Source: Deltaproteobacteria bacterium
GTDB lineage: Bacteria > Myxococcota_A > Polyangia > Polyangiales > Polyangiaceae
Direction of reading: 5' to 3'
Length of the DNA: 64,000 nucleotides
Assembly: GCA_016218915.1 (NCBI GenBank)
Contig: JACRCQ010000005.1
Location: forward strand, 62,001 to 126,000
Part shown: positions 1-8,356 of the stretch, piece by piece
Layout: each line of letters begins with the position of its first letter
Numbering within the stretch: position 1 is the stretch's first letter
Notes under the pieces: model-generated
The model's database searches: none
The model's input: the letters and a program-made list of their open reading frames with translations, nothing else
Told to the model about the DNA's origin: nothing
Program-made: the position numbers and the translations under genes

Positions 1-7
1 CGAGGTC

Positions 8-697
8 GTGGCACGCAAGGACTTTCCGTGCAAGGGCTGCGATCTTCGCCTTCCTCCGACCCCGGACTCGGCGCGTCCGGCTCCTCTGCTGGTGCTGTTG
101 CACGGCGACCTCGGCGATGCCTGGCGAATGACGCGCGCGTTCAGCGCAGCAGCGCAATCGGATGGCATGATCCTGTCGTCGCTTCGTTGTCCGAAGGACT
201 TGGGGTGCAAGGGGAGCTGGTGGCGGTGGTACCTGACCTCCCAGCACGATCCAGGTTGGATCGAGGCGCAGATCGCTGCGATCGCCAAGGAAGCGCCAGT
301 GGACGCGCATCGCACCTACGTGGCAGGCTACAGCGGAGGTGCGAGCTATCTCGGATACTACGTGCCCACGCATCCGCAGGTCTTTGCGGCTGCGTCGCAT
401 GTCGCAGGCGGCGTGAAGTTCACCAGCCAGTGCTCGACGTGCAAGACGCCGGTGCACTTCCTGCTCGGAAACCAGGATCCGATGATCGGCATGTACACGG
501 ACTACTTTCACAAGTGGTACGAGGAGTGCGGAGGGCACCCGATGGTATGGAAGATCCTCCCCGGCATCACGCACGAGACGATCGTGGGATTCGTGCAGAC
601 CACCTGGGCGCGGCAGCTCACCGCGTGGATGCTCCAGTACCCATTGACATGTAGCGCTGACGGGCAGGCGCAAGAGCCAGCGAGTCGCGCGCCATGA
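8..697 (+). CDS. alpha/beta hydrolase, LpqC/PHB-depolymerase-like (5' end probably outside window)
   Basis: The protein has an alpha/beta-hydrolase layout: an oxyanion HG near residues 32-33, the nucleophile elbow GYSGG at about 107-111 (Ser109), an acid candidate in LLGNQDP near 155 and a His in GITHET near 190. The order and spacing resemble the secreted esterase/polyhydroxybutyrate depolymerase (LpqC) group, so it probably hydrolyses an ester. The substrate cannot be told. The first usable codon is a GTG, and the reading frame stays open to the window edge, so the true start and any signal peptide are probably missing. Its TGA overlaps the ATG of the next gene (ATGA), which suggests translational coupling. 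Confidence 0.7.
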   Translation: MARKDFPCKGCDLRLPPTPDSARPAPLLVLLHGDLGDAWRMTRAFSAAAQSDGMILSSLRCPKDLGCKGSWWRWYLTSQHDPGWIEAQIAAIAKEAPVDAHRTYVAGYSGGASYLGYYVPTHPQVFAAASHVAGGVKFTSQCSTCKTPVHFLLGNQDPMIGMYTDYFHKWYEECGGHPMVWKILPGITHETIVGFVQTTWARQLTAWMLQYPLTCSADGQAQEPASRAP

Positions 698-1410
698 GGC
701 TGCTGACGACCGGCTCGTGTGCGATCGTCGTTGCTGCGGTCAGCACATGCGTGTCCGGATGCGCTGCTGCCCCGGCTCCGCCCCCTGAACCCGTACCCGT
801 GATCGCAGTCGTTGCCGTTGCGCCGTCTTCCTTGCCCAAGCAAACGCAAGAACCAGCAGCCCCGGATCCCGAAGTGGCCGGCGTCCCAGTCCTGTTCGGG
901 CTTTCTCCGGGAATGACGCTGGATCAGATCAGAGAGCGTCTCGGTACGGAGAGCTCCACGCAGGACTACGACAGCGCGGCGCGCATGTGGGAGGCTGCGA
1001 GCCACGACACCCGGCGGGAGCTTCCGTTCCTGCTAGGGTTCGACACGGTGGTCTTCTTCAACGACGGTCAGGCGGATCCGAACCGCCCCGTGTGGCACAT
1101 CTACCTCAGGGACGGGAGACTGGTGCAAGCGAAGGGAGCGATCTACCCGGAGGTGACCGACGAGCGCCTGAAGCTCAGTTTCGGGTTTCCCCCTTCGTGC
1201 TTCATCAACAGGGATCCGAAAGGGATCCGGGAGACGTTCGGCGCCGACGATGCGGTGTGGGTAGACGGACAGCACCGGACCTTCCACTACTTCCTTCGCC
1301 GGGGTGTGGCAGCGATGGAGGAGGCAGATCACATCCAGGTGCTGGACATCTTCACGCCGTTGTCGCCCCAGCGGGCGCGAGAGGTCGCCCAGGCGTTGAC
1401 TGGCAGGTGA
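694..1410 (+). CDS. putative lipoprotein of unknown function
   Basis: It starts with an N-terminal signal (Arg, a hydrophobic stretch, then a lipobox-like VSGC near residues 20-23), followed by an Ala/Pro/Val-rich linker to about residue 55 and a compact domain. I do not recognise the family. The 4-bp ATGA overlap with the upstream hydrolase indicates one transcript, so both products may act at the envelope. A hairpin follows 8 bases after the stop. Confidence 0.65.
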   Translation: MRLLTTGSCAIVVAAVSTCVSGCAAAPAPPPEPVPVIAVVAVAPSSLPKQTQEPAAPDPEVAGVPVLFGLSPGMTLDQIRERLGTESSTQDYDSAARMWEAASHDTRRELPFLLGFDTVVFFNDGQADPNRPVWHIYLRDGRLVQAKGAIYPEVTDERLKLSFGFPPSCFINRDPKGIRETFGADDAVWVDGQHRTFHYFLRRGVAAMEEADHIQVLDIFTPLSPQRAREVAQALTGR

Positions 1411-1418
1411 TACCGATT

Positions 1419-1438
1419 TGTACCAGGGGCCTGGTACA
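1419..1438 (+). terminator. hairpin just after the lipoprotein stop codon, terminator-like
   Basis: Nine-base arms (tgtaccagg and cctggtaca) are separated by two bases. The hairpin begins 8 bases after the TGA of the preceding gene and is followed by only a short T run (cttt). It is placed as a terminator would be, but the weak T tract makes this tentative. Confidence 0.4.
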
Positions 1439-1610
1439 CTTTCGAAGCCTGGCGAGCCTGTGCGAGGTGTGCCTGCCGCTCGAGGAAGAAGCACAGCGAT
1501 CGCAATCCGGTGCGACGTCCGGACCCGGTGCTGCGCTCCGCTGAACGCCACGCCTGCGCCCGGCCACGGCATCAGCCTTGCACAGCCCTCGTCCACCCCG
1601 TGGGTGAACC

Positions 1611-3335
1611 ATGGCCAAGACCCACCTGCTCCGTTGCCTCATGACCAACGACGTCGTCCCAGGAACTACGCCCGATGTCCCGGCGCCCGCCCCTCCCAAG
1701 GCTGCCGCTCCTGCGGGTCTGACCATCGGCCGCTACGTGCTCTTCCCCGCTTTCGCGCAGGGGGGCATGGCGTCGGTCCACATCGGTCGCATGAACGGGC
1801 CGGTGGGCTTCTCTCGCACGGTCGCGATCAAGCGGCTGCACCCGGAGTTCGCTCGCGACGCGGACTTCGTGTCCATGTTTCTCGACGAGGCGCGCCTCGC
1901 TGCGCGGATCCAGCACCCCAACGTGGTTTCCGTGCTCGATGTGGTCTCCCTCGACGGTGAGCTGTTCCTGGTGATGGACTTCATCCGCGGCGACGCGCTG
2001 TCCCGCATGCTGCAGGCATGCCGGGAGAAGGCACAGCGCGCACCGGTCGACGTGGTCGTCGCCGTTCTCATCGACGCCCTCCACGGATTGCACGCTGCGC
2101 ACGAAGCTCGCAACGAGCAAGGCGAGGCGCTCAACATGGTGCATCGCGACGTCTCGCCGCAGAACATCCTCGTCGGTGTCGACGGCGTGGCGCGTCTGGT
2201 CGACTTCGGCGTTGCAAAGGCCGCGGATCGCGTGCAGACCACGCGCAACGGACAGCTCAAGGGCAAGCTCGACTACATGGCTCCAGAGCAGCTCGAGTGC
2301 TGTCCGGCAACGCGTCAGACCGACATCTACGCCGCGACCGTGGTGCTGTGGGAGGGGCTGACGGGCGAGCGCATGCTGCGGATGGGTCAAGTGGCGGCCC
2401 GAGCCATTCGCATCCTCAAAGGGAACTTCCCGGCTCCAGGAACCCTGAATCCAGCGGTCAGTCCGGAGCTCGACGCCATCGTTCGCAAGGGACTCTCGCG
2501 CAATCCAGCGGAAAGGTTCGAGACCGCGCGTGAGATGGCCCTTGCCTTGGAAGGCGTGATCACACCCGCCCCGAAGTCACGCGTGGGAGAGTGGGTGGCG
2601 ACCACAGCAGCAGAGGCCCTTCGCCAGCGCGATCATCTGGTCACGCAGGTCGAAACCGTGTCCGACTCGTCGCTGCGCGGCAGCCCGAGCCTGACTGCCG
2701 AGGCTGTGCGGGCGCTCGTTGCTTCGGACCGGTCCTCGCCTGACGAGCCGGACGAGCTTGACGAGCGCTCTGCGGTGCGCGACGTGCCGTCGACGGAGCA
2801 GGCGGACGCCGAAGTGGACGCCGTGAGATCCGAGCTCGTTTCCCTCGGCAAAGCCCTTGACGACCCGTTTGCCTCATCCGGAGCTCATGCCGCGAGCGAC
2901 TTGGATTTCTCCGCAGTACCTCTGCCAGAGCCACCGGAGAAAGCGGCGCTCTCGAAGCGCATTGCCCGGCTCGCCCTCGCCACGGGTATCGTGTGTCTGC
3001 TGGGTACTGCCATCGGCATTCGCTGGGGAATGTCGGGGACCATCGCTCAGCCGGTCAGATCGCTCGGCAGCTCGTTGGTGAGTGCTTCCTCCGCGGTATT
3101 GCAGCAGATCGAGGACGCTGCAAAGCAGTCTCAGCCGCCTGCACAAGAGTCGCCGGAGCCGGTGGCCCAGGCGGCTCCCGCTGAGCCCACGCCGTCGCGG
3201 ACGTCGGCTCCCTCGCGCGCATCGCTACCTCCGAAAACGTGGGTGCCCAAGGCGATCGAACCCGCGCCCGCTGGGACGCCTCACGCTGCGCCCCCCAAAC
3301 GAGACACGGAGTTCAGCGGGCTCACGCGCCGTTGA
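1611..3335 (+). CDS. eukaryotic-type Ser/Thr protein kinase with one transmembrane segment
   Basis: Residues about 40-310 form a Hanks-type kinase domain: the glycine-rich loop is AQGGMAS, the Lys is in VAIKRL, the catalytic loop is HRDVSPQN, the metal-binding DFG is in LVDFGVAKA, and the APE motif is MAPEQL. The SPQN variant of the catalytic loop is common in myxobacterial kinases. A Ser/Asp/Glu-rich linker (about 340-440) precedes a hydrophobic segment near 450-472 and a Pro/Ala-rich C-terminal tail of about 100 residues, so the kinase domain is probably cytoplasmic and the tail outside. Partner and signal are unknown. An alternative ATG lies 30 bases downstream at 1641. The next gene starts 23 bases after the stop and is probably co-transcribed. 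Confidence 0.9.
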   Translation: MAKTHLLRCLMTNDVVPGTTPDVPAPAPPKAAAPAGLTIGRYVLFPAFAQGGMASVHIGRMNGPVGFSRTVAIKRLHPEFARDADFVSMFLDEARLAARIQHPNVVSVLDVVSLDGELFLVMDFIRGDALSRMLQACREKAQRAPVDVVVAVLIDALHGLHAAHEARNEQGEALNMVHRDVSPQNILVGVDGVARLVDFGVAKAADRVQTTRNGQLKGKLDYMAPEQLECCPATRQTDIYAATVVLWEGLTGERMLRMGQVAARAIRILKGNFPAPGTLNPAVSPELDAIVRKGLSRNPAERFETAREMALALEGVITPAPKSRVGEWVATTAAEALRQRDHLVTQVETVSDSSLRGSPSLTAEAVRALVASDRSSPDEPDELDERSAVRDVPSTEQADAEVDAVRSELVSLGKALDDPFASSGAHAASDLDFSAVPLPEPPEKAALSKRIARLALATGIVCLLGTAIGIRWGMSGTIAQPVRSLGSSLVSASSAVLQQIEDAAKQSQPPAQESPEPVAQAAPAEPTPSRTSAPSRASLPPKTWVPKAIEPAPAGTPHAAPPKRDTEFSGLTRR

Positions 3336-3358
3336 GGCTTGGTGAAGGGAACAGACCC

Positions 3359-4330
3359 ATGGGCATGGCCCGAAGGTACAAGATGCAGAGACCGAGTGCA
3401 GCAGCCCTGCTCGCGATGCTGGTCTTGCTGGCAGCGTCGGAGGCCAGCGCGCAAACCGCATCCAAGGCAGCGGCGGACGAGCTCTTCAAGCAGGCCGTGG
3501 TGCTTGCGAGCCAGGGTGAATTCGAAGGTGCAGCAGCGAAATTCAAGGCGAGCTACGAGGCAGATCCGACACTGGGCACGCTCCTCGGACTGGCCATGGC
3601 CGAGCAGCGTTGCGGCAAGCTCGCGTCGGCCTACGTGCACTACCAGGAGCTGCTCGACCTTGCGCGAAGGTACAACGATGCGGAGCGAGAGAAGGAAGCC
3701 CGGGCGAGAATGAGTGGGATCGAGAAGGACGTGCCCAGGGTGACGATCACCTCGGTATCGCCCTTGCCGCGCGGCGCACGTGTGCTGCTCGATGATGTGC
3801 CCCTTCCTGTCGCGTCGCTGGGGACTGCGATCCCGGTCGACGCAGGCTCCCACGTGGTGAAAGTAAGGGATTCGGGCAGGGATCTGTTCCAGAAGAGCAT
3901 GACCGTGTCCCAGGGGGAGCATGCGAGAGTCGAGATGCCAGCGACTGCGGTGCCTGCCGCGGAAACACCGACGCAGCGAGGGGAGGAACCTTCCTCGGGC
4001 AGCGGTCTCAAGACGGCCGGTGTGGTCACCGGAGCGGTCGGGCTCGCAGCGGTCTTTGCCGGCAGCTATCTGTGGGTGCGTTCCAACCAGACCTGGAACG
4101 AAGTGTCGGCCGTGTGTCCGGGCGCTTCCTGCACGCCCGAAATGAGGGATCGAATCGACACCGGGCGGACCCAGGAGACCTGGTCGAGAGTTGCGCTGAT
4201 CGCAGGGGGCTTGGGGGTGGCGGGCGGCGTGACCCTGTTTGCCATCGGGAGCGCGAAGAAGTCCGAACCGTCGCAGGAGACGAGGGTCATGATCGGCCCG
4301 TCGTCGGTTCAGATGTTCGTCAAGTTCTAG
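3359..4330 (+). CDS. TPR/PEGA-like secreted or membrane protein
   Basis: I start at the ATG at 3359, which has GAAGGGA 8 bases upstream. The longer upstream frame overlaps the kinase gene and adds no signal. The protein has a signal peptide (LLAMLVLLAASEASA), a short TPR-like helical region (residues about 25-110), a PEGA-like beta segment that includes RGARVLLDDVPL, a Pro/Glu linker, then two hydrophobic segments in the C-terminal third (GVVTGAVGLAAVFAGSYLWV and VALIAGGLGVAGGVTLFAIG). This architecture often follows Ser/Thr kinases in Polyangia. It probably scaffolds or senses at the envelope, but no enzyme motif is visible. Confidence 0.8.
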   Translation: MGMARRYKMQRPSAAALLAMLVLLAASEASAQTASKAAADELFKQAVVLASQGEFEGAAAKFKASYEADPTLGTLLGLAMAEQRCGKLASAYVHYQELLDLARRYNDAEREKEARARMSGIEKDVPRVTITSVSPLPRGARVLLDDVPLPVASLGTAIPVDAGSHVVKVRDSGRDLFQKSMTVSQGEHARVEMPATAVPAAETPTQRGEEPSSGSGLKTAGVVTGAVGLAAVFAGSYLWVRSNQTWNEVSAVCPGASCTPEMRDRIDTGRTQETWSRVALIAGGLGVAGGVTLFAIGSAKKSEPSQETRVMIGPSSVQMFVKF

Positions 4331-4342
4331 GAGCGTCGTCTG

Positions 4343-5443
4343 GTGAGAATCATGCAACGAATCGCTGCCGCATCCTGGATCGGGTGGGTCCTGGTGACAC
4401 TGTGCTCTTGTGGACACGACTGGGAGTCGCTGGAGACGGACCCAGGCTCGCAACCAGGTGCGGGGCAGGCAGGTTCGGTGCAAGCGAAAGGGGGAGAAGC
4501 GGGTACGGCAGCGACGAATGGGGGCAGCGGCGGACAGGGTGACGCTGGGGGCTCGACGGGCTTGGGGGGCAAGAGCGGAGAAGGGGGAAATGGGGGTGGG
4601 GGGTCAGGAGGCATTGGGGGTGGGGGGTCAGGGGGCGAGAGCGGGCAGGGGGGCAAGAGCGGACAAGGGGGAAATGGGGGTGTGGGGTCAGGGGGAATTG
4701 GGGGTGGGGGGTCAGGGGGACAGGGTGGCGGTGCGTTGGGATCGGCTGCCCTGGTCCCTCTGCCCGGAGGATTCTCCATCGACAGCACAGAGGTGACGAG
4801 GAGTCAGTATGCGGTCTGGCTGGCCACCGTCCCTGCTGCGACCGGCCAATCTGCATCGTGCAGCTGGAACGTCGACTTTGCCCCGAGCGCAAGTTGCATG
4901 GGCGCGGCGTCGGTGTGTGCAGGCGCGGGTTGCGGCGATCATCCCCAGGTGTGCGTGGACTGGTGTGATGCAGTTGCGTACTGCGCCGCAGTGGGAAAGC
5001 GGCTTTGCGGACAGGTCGGGGGCGGAGCAACGCCGTGGGGCAGCTACGCCCAATCCGCGTCGAGCCAATGGATGGCGGCTTGCAGCGCGTCGGGCGGACA
5101 GAAGTACGCCTTTGGAAATGGGTACTCCGCTGTTGCGTGCAATGGCCCGGATCATCCTGCCACGGGCTGCGCAGGAGGCTCATGCACGACCCAGCAAGCT
5201 GGAGTGCTGCAGAGCTGCCAAGGCACCGGGGCTTATGCCGGAGTCTTCGACATGAGCGGCAATGCGCAGGAGTGGGAAGACTCGTGCAATGGATTGCAGG
5301 GCGGAGCGGACCTGTGCCAGGTGCGCGGGGGCGCTTTCAGCAGCGGCGATGGAAAGTCCACACTCCGGTGCTCCAGCGGGCTGGTCACGGTGCGTCGAGA
5401 TACTGCGGATCCCGCGCTGGGATTCAGGTGTTGCTCGCCTTGA
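4343..5443 (+). CDS. lipoprotein with Gly-rich linker and FGE/sulfatase-modifying-factor-like domain
   Basis: A lipoprotein signal ends in TLCSC. It is followed by about 110 residues of Gly/Ser-rich low complexity and a C-terminal domain of about 230 residues with FGE/SUMF1-fold signatures: IDSTEVTRSQYAVWL, CVDWCDAVAYC, KRLCG, FDMSGNAQEWED, VRGGAFSS and LGFRCC. The paired catalytic cysteines of true formylglycine-generating enzymes are not seen in the usual C-terminal position, so a structural or binding role (C-type-lectin-like fold) is more likely than catalysis. Start is GTG at 4343; an in-frame ATG lies at 4352. A paralog lies at 16094-17050. Confidence 0.8.
   Translation: MRIMQRIAAASWIGWVLVTLCSCGHDWESLETDPGSQPGAGQAGSVQAKGGEAGTAATNGGSGGQGDAGGSTGLGGKSGEGGNGGGGSGGIGGGGSGGESGQGGKSGQGGNGGVGSGGIGGGGSGGQGGGALGSAALVPLPGGFSIDSTEVTRSQYAVWLATVPAATGQSASCSWNVDFAPSASCMGAASVCAGAGCGDHPQVCVDWCDAVAYCAAVGKRLCGQVGGGATPWGSYAQSASSQWMAACSASGGQKYAFGNGYSAVACNGPDHPATGCAGGSCTTQQAGVLQSCQGTGAYAGVFDMSGNAQEWEDSCNGLQGGADLCQVRGGAFSSGDGKSTLRCSSGLVTVRRDTADPALGFRCCSP
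4560..4735 (+). repeat. G-rich minisatellite inside the FGE-like lipoprotein gene
   Basis: Tandem degenerate units of the type gggggtggggggtcaggg and gggcaagagcggacaagg encode the Gly/Ser linker. Runs of four to six G are packed closely on the coding strand, so the stretch can probably slip in replication and form G-quadruplexes. Confidence 0.7.
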
Positions 5444-5452
5444 AAGTGAGCC

Positions 5453-5830
5453 CACAGGCTTCGGGCTACAGGCCAGCCCCTTCAAGGTGACATTCTCCGA
5501 GATCTTGCCAACAAGCGCGCCCCGAAGACATGGTGGCCGCGCCCGTTCGACGCGGCATCGCCGCGTGTCTGGGACGCCGATTTGGCACTCTGAAAGGGGT
5601 GGGAGGTCGCAGGAAGGCGCAAAGGATCAGAGCCACACGAAGGCGCGAAGGCACGAAGGTTGTTGGGGCTGGTTCGATGCGATGAACGCATGCGCGGCGC
5701 TTCGTCGCCTTTCTGCTTTGCGGGGCGGGAGGTCACAGGAAGGCGAGCGCGCATGCGTTCGACGCGGCATCGCCGCGTCTTTGCGACGCCGATTTGGCAC
5801 CTTGAAAGGGCTGGCCCGAAGCCTGTAGCC
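5453..5830. repeat. intergenic repeat block: two 55-bp direct repeats bounded by inverted ends
   Basis: This gap between genes holds no convincing ORF. Two 55-bp copies at 5544-5598 and 5756-5810 differ at five positions and share tcgacgcggcatcgccgcgt. A second pair, 5601-5619 and 5727-5745 (gggaggtcgcaggaaggcg type), repeats between them. The left end at 5471-5489 is the reverse complement, with one mismatch, of 5798-5816, and acaggcttcggg at 5453 pairs with cccgaagcctgt at 5815. A purine-rich run (acgaaggcgcgaaggcacg) lies at about 5638-5658. It looks like a family of dispersed intergenic repeats. Confidence 0.7.
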
Positions 5831-5833
5831 TCA

Positions 5834-7150
5834 CTATTCCGGAATCAATCCGAGCTTGCGCAGGTGTGCTCGCACCTGGTGACGAGCCAATCCGCAGCGT
5901 CGCGCGATCTCGGAGATGTTGCCGTCGGTCACGTCCTGAAGACGGCTGAAGTAGTCGTGCTCGAATGTTCGCTTGGCTTCGGCAAACGCCAGGTCTTCGC
6001 TCCTGGCCACGCTTCGGCTGTCCTGCGTCCCGTCGTCGGTCTTCTCGAGAGGAAGCAGCAGGTCGTAGGATTCGTCACCGACCCCGCCTTCCATGGACGC
6101 GAGCACGCTGGCGACGTTCATGAGCTCCCGTACGTTGCCCGGCCAGTCGTAGTTCTCGAATCTCGCCTGGATGATCGCAACGATTCGTCGCGCGTGGTCA
6201 GCCCGGTGGATCCTCTCGCACGCACGCTCCACCAGCAGCCCGAAGTCCTGCCGTCTGTCGCGAAGGGGCGGTAGATCGATCGCGACCTGCGCGATTCGGA
6301 AGAACAGGTCGGAGCGGAAGTGGTTCGCGTTGACCTCTCGGCGAAGGTCACGTCGCGTGGCAGCGATCACCCGCACATCGATCGGCTCGTAGCTGGCACC
6401 GCCCAGACGCTTGACCGCATGATCGGCGATCACGCGGAGCAGCTTGGGCTGCAGCTCGATCGGCAGCTCCCCCAGCTCGTCGAGGAAGACCGTGCCGCCG
6501 TTGGCGTTCTGGAACACGCCCGACTTTCTCTGGGTCGCGCCTGTGAAGCTCCCTTTCTCGTGACCGAACAGGATGCTCTCGGCCAGCCCTGTGGGGATTG
6601 CACCGCAGTCCACCACCACGAAGGGCGCGTCCTTGCGCGGACTTGCCCCATGGATCGCCTGCGCCACGAGATCCTTGCCCGAGCCTGTCTCGCCCGTGAT
6701 CAGGACCGACAGATCCGTCGCCGCAACGCGGCTCATCACCTTGTAGAGCCGTCGCATCACAGGTGAGCTTCCCACCAGAGGACCGAACGCTGCCTCCAGT
6801 TCGGCTTCCACCGGGTGCTTGCCCGCCTCAGGCTCGAAGGAAAGCTCGGTCTGGCCCACGCGCAGCTTGCATGACCCTGTGAGGCGCGCCTCGTGGATCG
6901 CCACGCTCCCCACGAACGTGCCGTTCGTGCTCCCCAGGTCGCGAACGATGACCCCTTCGGCTGTTGCACGCAGCTCGCAGTGCACTGCGCTGACTTCCGA
7001 GTCCTGCAAAGCGAGCGTCGCAGATGGATCCCGGCCGACCGTGACCCCCTCGGGCGTGATCGCCACGCTCGTTCCGGTCGACGTCGCCAGCGTTCCGCCG
7101 CGCACCAGGATGGCGGGCCTTCGCACCAGCGTTGCAGACTCGGGAGCCAT
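5834..7150 (-). CDS. sigma-54-dependent transcriptional activator with N-terminal FHA domain
   Basis: An FHA domain occupies residues about 14-105 (GRD at 39-41, SAVHCEL, STNGTFV), which binds phosphothreonine. An AAA+ domain follows: Walker A GETGSGKD at 153-160, the sigma-54 contact loop GSFTGA at 200-205 (Ser for the usual Ala), Walker B GGTVFLDE at 218-225, and [10 protein letters not shown]-terminal Fis-type helix-turn-helix ends at 438 ([20 protein letters not shown]). FHA in place of a receiver suggests control by a Ser/Thr kinase, possibly the one at 1611. Target promoters are not identified. Confidence 0.93.
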   Translation of the reverse strand: MAPESATLVRRPAILVRGGTLATSTGTSVAITPEGVTVGRDPSATLALQDSEVSAVHCELRATAEGVIVRDLGSTNGTFVGSVAIHEARLTGSCKLRVGQTELSFEPEAGKHPVEAELEAAFGPLVGSSPVMRRLYKVMSRVAATDLSVLITGETGSGKDLVAQAIHGASPRKDAPFVVVDCGAIPTGLAESILFGHEKGSFTGATQRKSGVFQNANGGTVFLDELGELPIELQPKLLRVIADHAVKRLGGASYEPIDVRVIAATRRDLRREVNANHFRSDLFFRIAQVAIDLPPLRDRRQDFGLLVERACERIHRADHARRIVAIIQARFENYDWPGNVRELMNVASVLASMEGGVGDESYDLLLPLEKTDDGTQDSRSVARSEDLAFAEAKRTFEHDYFSRLQDVTDGNISEIARRCGLARHQVRAHLRKLGLIPE

Positions 7151-7207
7151 GACCCTGAGCCTAGTTCAGGGGAAGCGATCCCGGTAGGGTTGACGTTCCC
7201 GGCCCTG

Positions 7208-8356
7208 TCAGGGGCAGGTCACGGAACCAGGAAGGACGCAAACGCCCAGGTAGCAGGCGTCAGGCGGCGCGCAGGGGACCGATGGGCTGCAGGAATCTCC
7301 GTCACCGGGGGCCTGGCAGTAGTTCCCCCCTTCTCCGGGCGCGCAGGTCGAGCCTCCGAGACACCACTTCACCTGGCCGGAAACCACGCCGCACGCATCG
7401 CCAATCGAAGCGAGGCTGCCCTGCTCGCACTTCATCGCTGCCGAGCAGTATTGTCCGTTGATCAGATTGCAGCTCACGCCCGTGGAATCATCGCAAGCCG
7501 CGCCCAGGTCAGGCGCATCCGAGCATGCCAACCCAACGCAGTTGAGGCCGAATCTGCAGGTGTGGCCTGGGCCGCATGCCTCGTTCTTGCGAGCCATCGG
7601 CGCGCACTGCCCAGCCTGGCACGACAAGCCCCAATCACACTCCAGGCCGTAGGGACACGGCTGCCCTGCGGTTGCAGGCGTTGCGCACTTGCCGCAAAGC
7701 TGACCGGGATTGACATTGCAGTGTGCGCTCGCGCACTGCGTGCCCGTCCAGCAACCGGCTCCGTTGGCGTAGGCACCGGCCTTTGGACGGCACGACTCCG
7801 GCCACCGATAGGCGACCAGGTCCTCGCAGGGGTGGCTCTGGTAGTCGGTCGCGCACTGCAGCAGCTCAGGTACCGTGACGCCTGCGCCATCTGCCGAAGC
7901 GACCAACAGGCAATGCTGCCCGACCGTCATCTTGCACGTGGCGACGTCGCCGTAGAGCACGGACATCGAGAACGCGGACGTGCACTGAACCACGCGTTCG
8001 CAGAACGCGGCAGCCTGCTGCGCACAAGCCTGCTCTGCGGTCGTGCCGGTCTCTGAAGCGTCTCCATCCGTCGCGTCTGCGCTCGGCCCCGTCTCCCCAT
8101 CCGCGCTGTCGACCCCCGCGTCCGTTGCGTCAGCTTCGACGCTCCCCTCGGCCGACACGTCCTCGCCAGACGCGTCGCCCTCACTCGTGTCCGTTCCCCC
8201 ATCGCCCTGCACTGCAGGCACGCCATCGCTCAAATCGTCGAGCGGGGTCAGAAGGGTGCACCCCCAACCCAGGGCTCCTGTCACAATGCAGCCCACCGCG
8301 CCGACAATCCAGCGGTGGCTTTGCCAATGAAGAATCCGATCTCGGTTGGGCTGCAT
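7208..8356 (-). CDS. Cys-rich putative lipoprotein
   Basis: The frame is open much further upstream, but I start at the ATG at 8356 because it is directly followed by a signal with lipobox ALGWGC. An Asp/Ser/Thr/Ala-rich linker (residues about 45-110) precedes a Cys-rich region with spaced pairs such as CGPGHTCRFGLNC and CAPPDACYLGVC, typical of disulfide-rich surface proteins in myxobacteria. No catalytic motif is visible. The start lies head-to-head with, and may overlap, the WD40 gene on the other strand. Confidence 0.75.
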   Translation of the reverse strand: MQPNRDRILHWQSHRWIVGAVGCIVTGALGWGCTLLTPLDDLSDGVPAVQGDGGTDTSEGDASGEDVSAEGSVEADATDAGVDSADGETGPSADATDGDASETGTTAEQACAQQAAAFCERVVQCTSAFSMSVLYGDVATCKMTVGQHCLLVASADGAGVTVPELLQCATDYQSHPCEDLVAYRWPESCRPKAGAYANGAGCWTGTQCASAHCNVNPGQLCGKCATPATAGQPCPYGLECDWGLSCQAGQCAPMARKNEACGPGHTCRFGLNCVGLACSDAPDLGAACDDSTGVSCNLINGQYCSAAMKCEQGSLASIGDACGVVSGQVKWCLGGSTCAPGEGGNYCQAPGDGDSCSPSVPCAPPDACYLGVCVLPGSVTCP

